Origin: Desulfobacterales bacterium
GTDB taxonomy: Bacteria > Desulfobacterota > DSM-4660 > Desulfatiglandales > Desulfatiglandaceae
Reading direction: 5' to 3'
DNA length: 11,240 bases
Assembly: GCA_022013615.1 (NCBI GenBank)
Contig: JAKLQB010000814.1
Location: 1 to 11,240 of the forward strand
In this document: piece after piece, positions 1 through 6,969 of the stretch
How the letters are laid out: each line of letters begins with the position of its first letter
Position numbering within the stretch: the first letter of the stretch is position 1
Made by a program: the position numbers and the translations under genes
The notes under the pieces: model-generated
Databases searched by the model: none
What the model was told of the DNA's origin: nothing
The model's input: only the letters and a program-made list of their open reading frames with translations

Positions 1-173
1 AGGCGGGATATTTCGAGCTTCGGATTTCCAGAAAATTAAATAAACAAATAAACTCTATTCTTTCAACGTGTTATCTCTTTAAATGACTTAGTCCTGGGGG
101 TGTCAACTGTTTCGAATGCAAAATGTTTACAGTCGTTCTCTAACATCAACCTATATGAATGATAGTGACATCA

Positions 174-1259
174 TTACGATTCTTTGTCGGAAACGCCCGC
201 TTCATCAAATGTAAGCATATCTTGAAAGATCCTTACAGATCCTTCCATGATCCCCATGGCAAGTGCGGCACCTGTCCCTTCACCGAGACGCATCCCCAGG
301 TCCAGAATGGGGTGGAGTCCCAGATAGCTCAGCATGAGCTTGTGCCCCGGTTCCTCTGAGCAATGTCCTGCAAAAAGATAATCCACCACATCCGGGCAAA
401 TGGCATGTGCCACCAAGGCTCCGGCAGTTGAAATAAGGCCATCGATCACCACCGGACGACTATGGTAGGCTCCGGCCAGAACACACCCTGCGATTCCACC
501 GATCTCAAATCCCCCTATTTTTGACAAAACATCCACACCATCTTCTGGGTTCGGCTGGTTCAGATGAATCCCCTGACGAATAGCTTCTTGTTTCCTCAAA
601 AGCCCTTCGTCATCCACGCCCGTGCCCCGGCCCACCATCTCCTCAAGGCCTCTGCCTGTGAGCACGGTTCCAATGGCCGCTGAAGGGGTCGTGTTGCCGA
701 TGCCCATATCCCCCGTGCCCAAGATCTCTACGCCTTTCTGGAAAAGGTCAGTGGCAAGTTGAAAACCCGTCAAAATGGCCTTTTCAGCTTCCTGGCGCGT
801 CATGGCCGGACCTTTGGTAAAATCCGATGTTCCCTTAGCCACCTTGCGGATCAAGAGCCGGTCACCCCCGTCCATAGAAGTATTACCCAGTTCAGGAATA
901 ATCCCCATGTCCACCACCCAGACTTCTGCATCCACATGACGGGCAAGTACGTTAATCCCTGCACCGCCTCTCAGAAAGGTGCGGACCATCTCGCCCGTAA
1001 TCACCTGGGGATAAGCGCTCACCCCTTGTTCAACCACCCCGTGGTCTCCGGCCATCACTAAAATCGCCCTCCGATCCATCGAGGGCTCAAGTGTCTTATA
1101 GATGCCGCACAGACGCTCAGAGATTTCATGAAGCCTTCCCAGAGCCCTGGTGGGCATCACCAGTTGAGCCGTTCGCTCCCGGGCCTTTTGGATCCATTCT
1201 CCGTCCAGCCGTCCAATCCCTTGTGATATCTCCTTCAACCCAATATCTTTGGTGACCAT
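174..1259 (-). CDS. cobT: Nicotinate-nucleotide--dimethylbenzimidazole phosphoribosyltransferase CobT
   Basis: CobT transfers the phosphoribosyl group of nicotinate mononucleotide to 5,6-dimethylbenzimidazole or a related base. The product is the alpha-ribazole phosphate used to build the lower ligand of cobalamin in the cytoplasm. The 361-residue length fits the family. Visible family motifs are AGDHGVVEQGVSAYPQ (about 70-85), the loop GDMGIGNTTPSAA (183-195) and LGEGTGAAL near the C-terminus, where E327 corresponds to the catalytic glutamate of characterised CobT. The ATG start has a GGAGG box 9 nt upstream. The stop is TAA. It is transcribed alone, behind a cobalamin riboswitch and terminator, so expression should fall when cobalamin is abundant. 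The family assignment is firm. Confidence 0.96.
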   Translation of the reverse strand: MVTKDIGLKEISQGIGRLDGEWIQKARERTAQLVMPTRALGRLHEISERLCGIYKTLEPSMDRRAILVMAGDHGVVEQGVSAYPQVITGEMVRTFLRGGAGINVLARHVDAEVWVVDMGIIPELGNTSMDGGDRLLIRKVAKGTSDFTKGPAMTRQEAEKAILTGFQLATDLFQKGVEILGTGDMGIGNTTPSAAIGTVLTGRGLEEMVGRGTGVDDEGLLRKQEAIRQGIHLNQPNPEDGVDVLSKIGGFEIGGIAGCVLAGAYHSRPVVIDGLISTAGALVAHAICPDVVDYLFAGHCSEEPGHKLMLSYLGLHPILDLGMRLGEGTGAALAMGIMEGSVRIFQDMLTFDEAGVSDKES

Positions 1260-1400
1260 TTCGTTCTACCTCCATTTAATTTTACTAAATCTCCCCCATA
1301 AGTGATTCAAGAAGTTATCTGCCCGCTTTCATCATAAGAACCCGCAAGCTCGCCATCCCCAAAACATATCTCGGTACCTGGGGTTAAAAGCCCCACTTCC

Positions 1401-1435
1401 AAAAAAAACCTCAAGCGTTAGTCGCTTGAGGTTTT
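1401..1435 (-). terminator. Riboswitch-linked intrinsic terminator before cobT
   Basis: Read on the minus strand there is a perfect 13-bp stem (1423-1435 with 1405-1417) closing a 5-nt loop, followed by a run of eight T (1408-1401). It lies between the cobalamin riboswitch and cobT, about 140 nt before the cobT start. This is the expected place for the expression platform that stops transcription when cobalamin is bound. The structure is seen directly; the switching is inferred. Confidence 0.88.
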
Positions 1436-1459
1436 ACCTTCTCCACAAACATGAACCAG

Positions 1460-1631
1460 GATGGCAGGTCTTCTGACTCTCGGATCGCTCTACTACCCGC
1501 GCCTTCCCATCCGGCACTCAAACATCTGAGTGCCAGGCAGTGGCATATTGCGGGGTTCGTCCCCAATCACAGCGGCGGGTCCGTACCGGATTTTAACCGG
1601 TTTCCCTATTATGCCCGCAAGGGGCACCATC
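1460..1631 (-). promoter_or_regulatory. Cobalamin riboswitch upstream of cobT
   Basis: On the minus strand the consensus blocks of a cobalamin riboswitch occur in order: GATGGTGCC at the start, ATAGGGAA, a GG-rich segment leading to CCGCCGCTGTGAT, ATGCCACTG, a hairpin arm, TGGGAAGGCGCGG, and the closing AGTCAGAAGACCTGCC. The ends pair as P1 (GATGG at 1631-1627 with CCATC at 1464-1460). It sits directly upstream of a strong terminator and then cobT, so it most likely lowers cobT transcription when adenosylcobalamin is plentiful. Confidence 0.95.
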
Positions 1632-1660
1632 AAGTTGCAGTATATATTTATTTTGATTCC

Positions 1661-1690
1661 TAATATGACTTGAACATGCGGCATTGTCAA
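1661..1690 (-). promoter_or_regulatory. Candidate promoter for the cobT riboswitch transcript
   Basis: On the minus strand there is a perfect TTGACA -35 box (1690-1685) and an ATATTA -10-like box (1666-1661) separated by 18 nt. The inferred start would be about 20 nt before the first riboswitch block. The -10 box is imperfect and the spacer is one base longer than ideal. Confidence 0.5.
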
Positions 1691-1805
1691 GCTTTTTATT
1701 CCTCGGCCGGAGACAGAGATGGTTTGAGAAAGAAAATGCTATTTGTATATGAAAGCATTGCACGTTTTTATTGTACTGATGAATTGCACCAGGAGTTTCA
1801 CAGTG

Positions 1806-2621
1806 TTATTGGATACGGTTGAAATCTTTTTGCCTGAGCGCCTTCCTCACGAGGTTCACACGGGGGCTTCCTGTGGCAGGGTTTCTATCCACTAACACAG
1901 GGCAATCATAGACCGTCTCAATATTCGAGGTAGTAACGACTTTCTCCGGAGTTCCGATGCTGAAGAGATGACCGTCTTTTAATATGACCAATTGATGGCA
2001 ATACTGGGCGGCCAGGTCAATATCGTGGGAGACCACAACAACGGTTAAACCCTTCTCCGATGTGAGAGAGGAGATCAGTTCGTATATCTCTCTTTTAAAC
2101 TTGATATCCAGGAAGGAGGTGGGCTCATCTAATAATATGAGTTCTGGTTCCTGTGCGAGTGCCCTGGCAATGAGTACCCTTTGCTTCTCCCCTCCTGAAA
2201 GTTCGTGGATGGAGCGCTCTGCCAGGTTCACAGCGTGCATGGCCTCCAAGGCAAGCAAGGCGACTTCTATATCCCTTTTTCCCTCGAACTGCAATCTCGT
2301 TAGATGAGGGAATCTCCCCATAAGGACCACTTCTAATACGGAAAAAGCGAATCTGAAAGAGGTTTCCTGGGCTACCAGGGCAATTTTTCTGGCCAGAGCA
2401 CTTCTCTTTAAACCGGAAAGAGCTCGGTTTTTAAGCTGGACTTCTCCCTCCTGGGGCACAAGGACACCGTCCATGATCTTGAGAAGTGTGCTTTTCCCGG
2501 AACCGTTCGGACCTAAGATACCCACCAGTTCCCCTGCAGGGATATCCAGATGGATTCCCTTTAGCGCCCAGAGCGATCCATAGGTAAATCCCACATTTTT
2601 CAGGGTCATGATCTGTCCCAT
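1806..2621 (-). CDS. btuD: Corrinoid ABC transporter, ATP-binding protein (BtuD-type)
   Basis: This is the cytoplasmic ATPase that drives vitamin B12/corrinoid import through the BtuC-type permease. All ABC signatures are visible in 271 residues: Walker A GPNGSGKST (37-45), Q-loop Q85, signature LSGGEKQRV (141-149), Walker B LILLDEP (161-167) and the switch histidine in VSHD (H199). It is the last gene of the btuF-btuC-btuD operon. The listed ATG overlaps btuC by 16 nt. A second ATG at 2609 forms an ATGA overlap with the btuC stop and gives MTLKNVGFTYG, which resembles the usual family start, so it may be the true one. The FecE/BtuD family also serves siderophores and haem; the upstream cobalamin riboswitch points to corrinoid. 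Confidence 0.92.
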   Translation of the reverse strand: MGQIMTLKNVGFTYGSLWALKGIHLDIPAGELVGILGPNGSGKSTLLKIMDGVLVPQEGEVQLKNRALSGLKRSALARKIALVAQETSFRFAFSVLEVVLMGRFPHLTRLQFEGKRDIEVALLALEAMHAVNLAERSIHELSGGEKQRVLIARALAQEPELILLDEPTSFLDIKFKREIYELISSLTSEKGLTVVVVSHDIDLAAQYCHQLVILKDGHLFSIGTPEKVVTTSNIETVYDCPVLVDRNPATGSPRVNLVRKALRQKDFNRIQ

Positions 2622-3640
2622 TGACTTCCCTTTTTTCTGAGCAAAGTGATAAAAAATGGGGCACCCACAAATGCAGTAATCACTCCCACTGGCAATTCAC
2701 TTGGTGATATCACCCATCGGGCCATGGTATCGGAGACGACTAAAAAGATGGCCCCTCCAAAGCAGGATACAGGGATCAGGAGGCGATGGTCAGAACCAAA
2801 GGCCATCCTCCCTAAATGGGGAACGATGAGGCCGACAAAACCAATGAGCCCTGAAAAGGAGACAACAAGGCCAATGACTAAAGAGACTAACAGAAAGCAG
2901 ATCCTTTTGGCTTTTTCCACTTCCACACCCAACTGAAACGCGGACTCTTCCCCCGAGGTGATGAGATTGAGATCTCTTGCAAAGCCATACAGAACAAAAG
3001 CAGCGATCAAAACCACAGGAGCGATGATGGCCGACTGGGTAAAGTGACTCTGGGAAAGATCTCCATAGAGCCAAAAAAGCATGGTATGAAGCCTGCTGTC
3101 AGCGGAGATAGAGATAAAGAACATGATAATAGCCGTGAAAAAAGCGTTTATGATCACTCCTGTGAGAAGGATTGTGGATGATTCCATGCCCATCTTTCTG
3201 GTCCCTATGAGCATTACCAGATTGATGGTCAACAGTGCCCCTCCGAATGACATCACCGGGATACCAAGGTGAAAGCTAAAACCTAATATAATCCCTATAA
3301 TGGCGCCAAAGGCGGAGCCGCTGGAAACGCCTAAGATAAAGGGGTCTGCAAGGGGATTTCGCAGCAGGGCCTGGAACACGACTCCCCCAAGAGAAAGAGC
3401 AAAACCCACCAGTCCTGCAAGAATGACCCTGGGGAGTCTGATTTTTAAAATGATCAGGCTTGTCGTATCATCAGGATGGGTTCCCGAGAGAAGTCTCCAT
3501 ACTTGGTTTAAAGAGATATCCGCCGTGCCCAATAACAGGGAAAAAGCCATGACCAACAAAAGCGTAAAACACATGATAAGCGATATGGTCAGCACCTTTT
3601 TTCGGCTTAAAAGCGTTTTTATGTGGGTCTTGACTACCAT
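2606..3640 (-). CDS. btuC: Corrinoid ABC transporter, membrane permease (BtuC/FecCD family)
   Basis: This 344-residue integral membrane protein forms the channel of the corrinoid importer as a dimer. It is very hydrophobic throughout, consistent with the roughly ten helices of this family, and the first helix starts near residue 18. The family signature is clear in the first third: IRLPRVILAGLVGFALS (67-83), followed by a GVVFQALLRNPLADP segment (86-100) and a GVSSGSAFGA stretch (104-113). A C-terminal glycine-rich GLIGFVGLIVPH segment matches the region that contacts the ATPase. The ATG overlaps the btuF stop by 7 nt and its own TGA stop overlaps the start of the ATPase gene, so the three are translationally coupled. 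Related siderophore permeases look alike; substrate is assigned from the riboswitch. Confidence 0.92.
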   Translation of the reverse strand: MVVKTHIKTLLSRKKVLTISLIMCFTLLLVMAFSLLLGTADISLNQVWRLLSGTHPDDTTSLIILKIRLPRVILAGLVGFALSLGGVVFQALLRNPLADPFILGVSSGSAFGAIIGIILGFSFHLGIPVMSFGGALLTINLVMLIGTRKMGMESSTILLTGVIINAFFTAIIMFFISISADSRLHTMLFWLYGDLSQSHFTQSAIIAPVVLIAAFVLYGFARDLNLITSGEESAFQLGVEVEKAKRICFLLVSLVIGLVVSFSGLIGFVGLIVPHLGRMAFGSDHRLLIPVSCFGGAIFLVVSDTMARWVISPSELPVGVITAFVGAPFFITLLRKKGSQWDRS

Positions 3641-4524
3641 GCGATTTCCGGGTGTATAAGCCTTGCCATTTTTTCAAGACCATCCACAATGCGGGGAGAT
3701 GGCCTGTCAATGATATCTGAATCTATAAGGTGGACCCTCCCGTCTCGTACGGCAGGTACGGAGTCCCATTTTAGCCATACCTTCCGAGCCTCTTCAAATT
3801 TTCCTGCTCTCTCCATTGAGGATATAATGATAACTTCAGGCCTTCGCCGTATCACCTCTTCAAGGCTGATTCTGGGATAGGTGATTGGTTCATCCCGAAA
3901 AAGGTTTCTTCCTCCACACAACCTGATAATATCGTTATGAAAAGTATTGCGGTTAACCGTCATGATCGGTTTGAGGTTTATCTGCAGAAAGACCTTTGGT
4001 TTTTTTAGTGATCTGGTCTTTTTTTCGATGTAGCTTACGCGTTTTCTGAGTTTCGAGCAGAGATCTCTTGCATTTTCAGAAACGCCACAGACCCTTCCTA
4101 AAGTCTCGATGGTCTCAATGGCCTGTTTCACATTCCTGGGGTTTACAATGAACACCTTCACACCGGCCTGATCCAGGAGACTTACCAGAGACTGGCTATT
4201 TCCATCCACTGTCCCGATGACAAGTGCAGGGGAAAGGCTTATGATCTTTTCCACGTTCAGGTCTACATAGCTACCTACTCTGGGCTTATGTAGGGCTTCC
4301 TCCGGGTAAGTGCTATATTTTGTGACTCCTACCACTCGATCTCCAAGGCCTAAAAAATAGAGTATCTCAGTAAGGCTTGGGGCAAGGGAGACAATCCTTG
4401 ATGGAGGGGCATTAAGGACTATTTTTCGTTCTAAAACATCTTCGAACGTGTCAGAAAACGCAGAGGTTGCCAGGAAAGTGATTATTGCCAAAATCAAGAA
4501 TATAGTCTTCAATTTTTGATGCAT
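3634..4524 (-). CDS. btuF: Periplasmic corrinoid-binding protein (BtuF-type)
   Basis: This is the soluble binding protein that delivers corrinoid to the BtuCD channel. Residues 1-24 are a signal peptide (a basic start, then a hydrophobic core FLILAIITFLATSAF); no lipobox cysteine is seen, so the mature protein is probably free in the periplasm. The family motif SRIVSLAPSLTEILYFLG occupies residues 42-59, followed by the typical GVTKYSTYPEEA and VGSYVDLNVEKIISLSPALVIG segments (90-residue region). At 296 residues the length is normal. It is the first gene of the operon behind a cobalamin riboswitch. Its ATG lies only 3 nt after the terminator T-run and has no good independent ribosome-binding site, so its translation may also be controlled by the hairpin. 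Confidence 0.93.
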   Translation of the reverse strand: MHQKLKTIFLILAIITFLATSAFSDTFEDVLERKIVLNAPPSRIVSLAPSLTEILYFLGLGDRVVGVTKYSTYPEEALHKPRVGSYVDLNVEKIISLSPALVIGTVDGNSQSLVSLLDQAGVKVFIVNPRNVKQAIETIETLGRVCGVSENARDLCSKLRKRVSYIEKKTRSLKKPKVFLQINLKPIMTVNRNTFHNDIIRLCGGRNLFRDEPITYPRISLEEVIRRRPEVIIISSMERAGKFEEARKVWLKWDSVPAVRDGRVHLIDSDIIDRPSPRIVDGLEKMARLIHPEIAW

Positions 4525-4527
4525 CGC

Positions 4528-4566
4528 AAAAAAATCCCGGACCGAAATGAATCGATCCGGGGATTT
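4528..4566 (-). terminator. Riboswitch-linked terminator immediately before btuF
   Basis: On the minus strand a GC-rich stem of about 13 bp with one bulged base (AAATCCCCGGATCG pairing with CGGTCCGGGATTT) closes an 8-nt loop and runs into seven T (4534-4528). The btuF ATG begins 4 nt further on. The 3' arm holds CGGGA, the only purine-rich stretch close to the start codon, so the same hairpin could also hide the ribosome-binding site. Confidence 0.85.
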
Positions 4567-4624
4567 CCCTTTTTAATCCTCAAGATCCTCAGATTGACCC
4601 CCGTCTGTGAAGGTCATATCTCTC

Positions 4625-4787
4625 GTTCAGGCAGGTCTTCTGACTTTCGGATCATCCTATTTGCCGCGCCTTCCCATTCCGTTTGAAACGGAACAGTGGC
4701 TTTTTGCAGCGTTCGTCCCCGAATACAGCGGCGGGCCCGTCCCCGATTCTTACGAGGTTCCCTATTAAGCTATACGAGCACCTGAAC
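4625..4787 (-). promoter_or_regulatory. Cobalamin riboswitch upstream of the btuFCD operon
   Basis: On the minus strand the conserved blocks are: P1 arm GTTCAGG, GTGCTCG, AATAGGGAA, CCCGCCGCTGTATTC, AGCCACTG, a hairpin TTCCGTTTCAAACGGAA, TGGGAAGGCGCGG, and AGTCAGAAGACCTGCC. P1 pairs perfectly over 7 bp (4781-4787 with 4625-4631). It is a second copy of the same class as the one before cobT, with a different sequence in the variable stems, so it is not a recent duplicate. It controls the import operon. Confidence 0.95.
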
Positions 4788-4854
4788 ATTAAAAAAAGCT
4801 TTATATAAAAAGGGATGAAAGTCAATAAAAAATTGACGTGTGTTTTTTAGTGTC

Positions 4855-4880
4855 GTTCGAAACAGCATGCTTTTTCGAAC
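4855..4880. repeat. 8-bp perfect inverted repeat in the divergent region
   Basis: GTTCGAAA (4855-4862) and TTTCGAAC (4873-4880) are exact inverted copies separated by 10 nt. The repeat lies between the btuFCD riboswitch start and the plus-strand cobU promoter. It could be a binding site for a dimeric regulator or a hairpin. No U-tract follows, so it is not a convincing terminator. A shorter inverted repeat, GTCAAT-N5-ATTGAC, lies nearby at 4821-4837. Confidence 0.5.
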
Positions 4881-4938
4881 CAAACATTAATCCTGCACTT
4901 TTGGAGCTAAAAATTGCAGATGGTCAGAGGCTGTTCCC

Positions 4939-4967
4939 TTGACAATGGGTTCTGACTGAAATAGTAT
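4939..4967 (+). promoter_or_regulatory. Sigma70-type promoter for cobU
   Basis: A perfect TTGACA (4939-4944) is followed after exactly 17 nt by TAGTAT (4962-4967). Transcription would begin near 4974 and give an untranslated leader of about 255 nt before cobU. The stretch from 4968 to 5229 has no recognisable gene or known riboswitch; it holds the hairpin at 5113-5144. Confidence 0.7.
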
Positions 4968-5112
4968 TGGCGCGGATTTATAATCAAGGACCAGCCCTTC
5001 TCGCGCTTTAACTGGTGTCCATCCTTAAACGAGATAGTTTTTTCCGGCAGCAAATCTGCACTCAGCCCCACCCCTTTCCCCTAGGCCCTGCGCCCCGGAG
5101 GAATAGGCTCCG

Positions 5113-5144
5113 CCCCAGTTGAATAGGTTTCACATTCAACGGGG
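5113..5144 (+). other. Stable hairpin in the cobU leader
   Basis: CCCC (5113-5116) and GTTGAAT (5118-5124) pair with ATTCAAC (5134-5140) and GGGG (5141-5144). This makes an 11-bp stem with one bulged A and a 9-nt loop. No T-run follows, so it is not an ordinary terminator. It lies about 85 nt before the likely cobU start. I cannot match the leader to a cobalamin riboswitch, unlike the two minus-strand leaders. Confidence 0.5.
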
Positions 5145-5229
5145 TGAAGATTCCATGGGGCATGAGCACAGATGCTGGGAAACAGCTATTGGTGAATGGG
5201 GGCTCGTTACAAAGATTGGAGGAAAAGCT

Positions 5230-5762
5230 TTGATCAGACAGAAAGAGAGAGAAATTATTCTGATTACAGGAGGATGCAGGAGCGGCAAGAGCCGCTTTGG
5301 TCAAAGGTGGGCTGAAGAGCGTGCCTCAAAACGACTCTTTCTGGCCACGGCCCGGGCTTCTGATGATGAGATGGTAGAGAGGATTCGCCGGCATCAGGCG
5401 GCACGAGGAAAAGGATGGGTCACCGTTGAAGAGCCTCAAATGGTCAATCGTGTAATCCAGGAACATGGATCAACCGTCGAAGTGATTCTTCTGGATTGCG
5501 TGACTATTTGGGTGAGCAACCTCTTAATGAAGGGGCTTTCCGATGAAGAAATTTTAGATCAGGTTAAAGGGGTAAAGGAAACCCTGTCTCAGGTTCCATG
5601 CTCGGTGGCTACGGTGACCAATGAGGTCGGCTGGGGAATAGTTCCTGACCACCCACTGGGAAGGAGGTTTCGTGATTTAGCCGGATCCGTAAATCAACTT
5701 CTGGCCCAGCCCGCGGCCGTGTCGTACTCATGGTGGCGGGGATACCTATGGTCGTGAAGTGA
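5230..5762 (+). CDS. cobU: Adenosylcobinamide kinase/guanylyltransferase CobU with a C-terminal frameshift
   Basis: CobU phosphorylates adenosylcobinamide and then forms adenosyl-GDP-cobinamide. Family motifs are clear: ILITGGCRSGKS P-loop, the RRHQAARGKGWVTVEEP region with the guanylylation-type histidine, LLDCVTIWVSNL, and TNEVGWGIVPDHPLGRRFRD. The TTG at 5230 is preferred because GGAGG stands 7 nt before it and CobU proteins normally start a few residues before the P-loop; the frame stays open back to 5119, with an ATG at 5155. The open frame ends at 5757 with an atypical tail. The normal ending VVLMVAGIPMVVK lies in another frame and stops at 5762. One missing base near 5716 would restore about 177 residues. 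This may be a real mutation or a sequencing error; most of the enzyme is intact. Confidence 0.88.
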
Positions 5763-5786
5763 GATTGTTTTGCCTTAGACATTATA

Positions 5787-6824
5787 CTAAAACTCAATCC
5801 CTCTTCTTGCCTTTATGCCTTTTCTGAAAGGATGTTTGATTTCTCTCATTTCGATGACGGTTTTTGACGCCTCTATGACGTCTGGATGAGCGTTTCGGCC
5901 GCTCAAAAGAATATGGAATCTCTGAGGTGTAAGAAAAAGCATTTCCCGGACCCGCGCGCCACTGATAAGCCCATAACTTGTGGCGATATTGATCTCATCC
6001 ATAACGAGAAGCCCGTAATCTTGTGAGTAAATTTGCCTTTGCCACAGTTCCCATGCCTGTTGGGCGGCCCGTCTATGTTTCTCAATGAGATATGGGCTGT
6101 GTAGATTCAAAAACCCTTTCCCCATGGTTTTGATTTCGAGATGGGGTAATCTTTTAATGGCCTTAACCTCTCCATATGGCTGAGGAGATTTTATGAATTG
6201 AAGGATCAAAGCAGGAATTCCTATACAGGAGGTGAGCAATGCTTTCCCCAGGCAATACGTGGTTTTGCCTTTGCCCCTTCCGGTAACCACCTCAATGGAG
6301 CCATTCCCTTCCGGGCAATTTCCCGCCTGAGGCTGGCGTTCCATAGTGCGCACGACCATTTCTGTTACCAAATCCGCTTTTTCGATAATCTGCTCGCTTG
6401 CTCTCGACCCGGAGAGGACCAACTCGACGTTTTCAGGTTTTTCTTCCATTAATTTTAAGACATCTTCAAGTGGAATAAGTCTCTGGCTTAACATCTGATG
6501 AATGCCGTTCAGAATTACAATGTCAAAATCTCCACTAAAAACCGCCGCTCTTGACCTTTGAAAGGCCTCGACAATCCTACGCGGACTAACCTCGTCTGTC
6601 TTTCCACCGGCCGAACTCTTTTCAACAGCGGAATGTTCAATGACCAAATTGGGTTTAAGGAGTGAGGAAGCCATTCTGGCCCCTTCCATCAACTCGTGGG
6701 GCGTGAAACAGGTGATCAGTGTACGAAGACCTTGCCCTGCTGCTCTGAGGCTCAGGCCTACAGGGGCAAAATTCATTTGATCAGATTCACTTGTATATAC
6801 TTGTATTAATCCCTTTTCCAACAT
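5787..6824 (-). CDS. cobO: Tandem CobO-like corrinoid adenosyltransferase with a degenerate N-terminal half
   Basis: CobO adenosylates reduced corrinoids using ATP. The C-terminal half (about 176-345) is a full CobO: P-loop GRGKGKTT (182-189), LLVMDEIN (272-279), LLSGRNAHPDVIEAS (306-320) and the ending HPFRKGIKARRGIEF. The N-terminal half (about 1-160) has the same layout: GLIQVYTSESDQMNFAPVG (5-23) where a P-loop would be, FDIVILNGIHQ (100-110) in place of the DEIN strand, and LVLSGSRASEQIIEKADLV (135-153) matching the second half. It has lost GKGKTT, so it should not bind ATP in the usual way. A normal CobO is about 170-200 residues; this one has 345. The gene converges with cobU, with 24 nt between their ends. 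The adenosyltransferase call is firm; the role of the first half is unknown. Confidence 0.88.
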   Translation of the reverse strand: MLEKGLIQVYTSESDQMNFAPVGLSLRAAGQGLRTLITCFTPHELMEGARMASSLLKPNLVIEHSAVEKSSAGGKTDEVSPRRIVEAFQRSRAAVFSGDFDIVILNGIHQMLSQRLIPLEDVLKLMEEKPENVELVLSGSRASEQIIEKADLVTEMVVRTMERQPQAGNCPEGNGSIEVVTGRGKGKTTYCLGKALLTSCIGIPALILQFIKSPQPYGEVKAIKRLPHLEIKTMGKGFLNLHSPYLIEKHRRAAQQAWELWQRQIYSQDYGLLVMDEINIATSYGLISGARVREMLFLTPQRFHILLSGRNAHPDVIEASKTVIEMREIKHPFRKGIKARRGIEF

Positions 6825-6969
6825 CTGATGTCACTCTCGTAGGTTTCTGGTTTCGCTAAGGAGTTATATTATTTTGCGTATGGACACAACCAAAATCGCA
6901 AAAACAAGACTCAAATCTTTATTATTCATAAATAATATCCATTTTTTCAAAATATCAAGATAAAATAAT

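Noticed and set aside
1451..1690. Small open frames on both strands at 1451-1663 and 1493-1690
   Set aside because: They lie entirely over the cobalamin riboswitch, whose conserved RNA blocks explain the sequence.
4968..5229. Third cobalamin riboswitch upstream of cobU
   Set aside because: GGGAAA and GGTG fragments occur, but the CCGC-CTGT core and the AGTCAGAAGACCTGCC end are missing.
5762..5787. Bidirectional terminator between cobU and cobO
   Set aside because: The 24-nt gap holds no stem with a T-run.
6918..6940. AT-rich hairpin TATTATT-CATA-AATAATA between cobO and the DUF1638 gene
   Set aside because: The stem is short and made only of A-T pairs in an AT-rich spacer, so chance is likely and no T-run follows.
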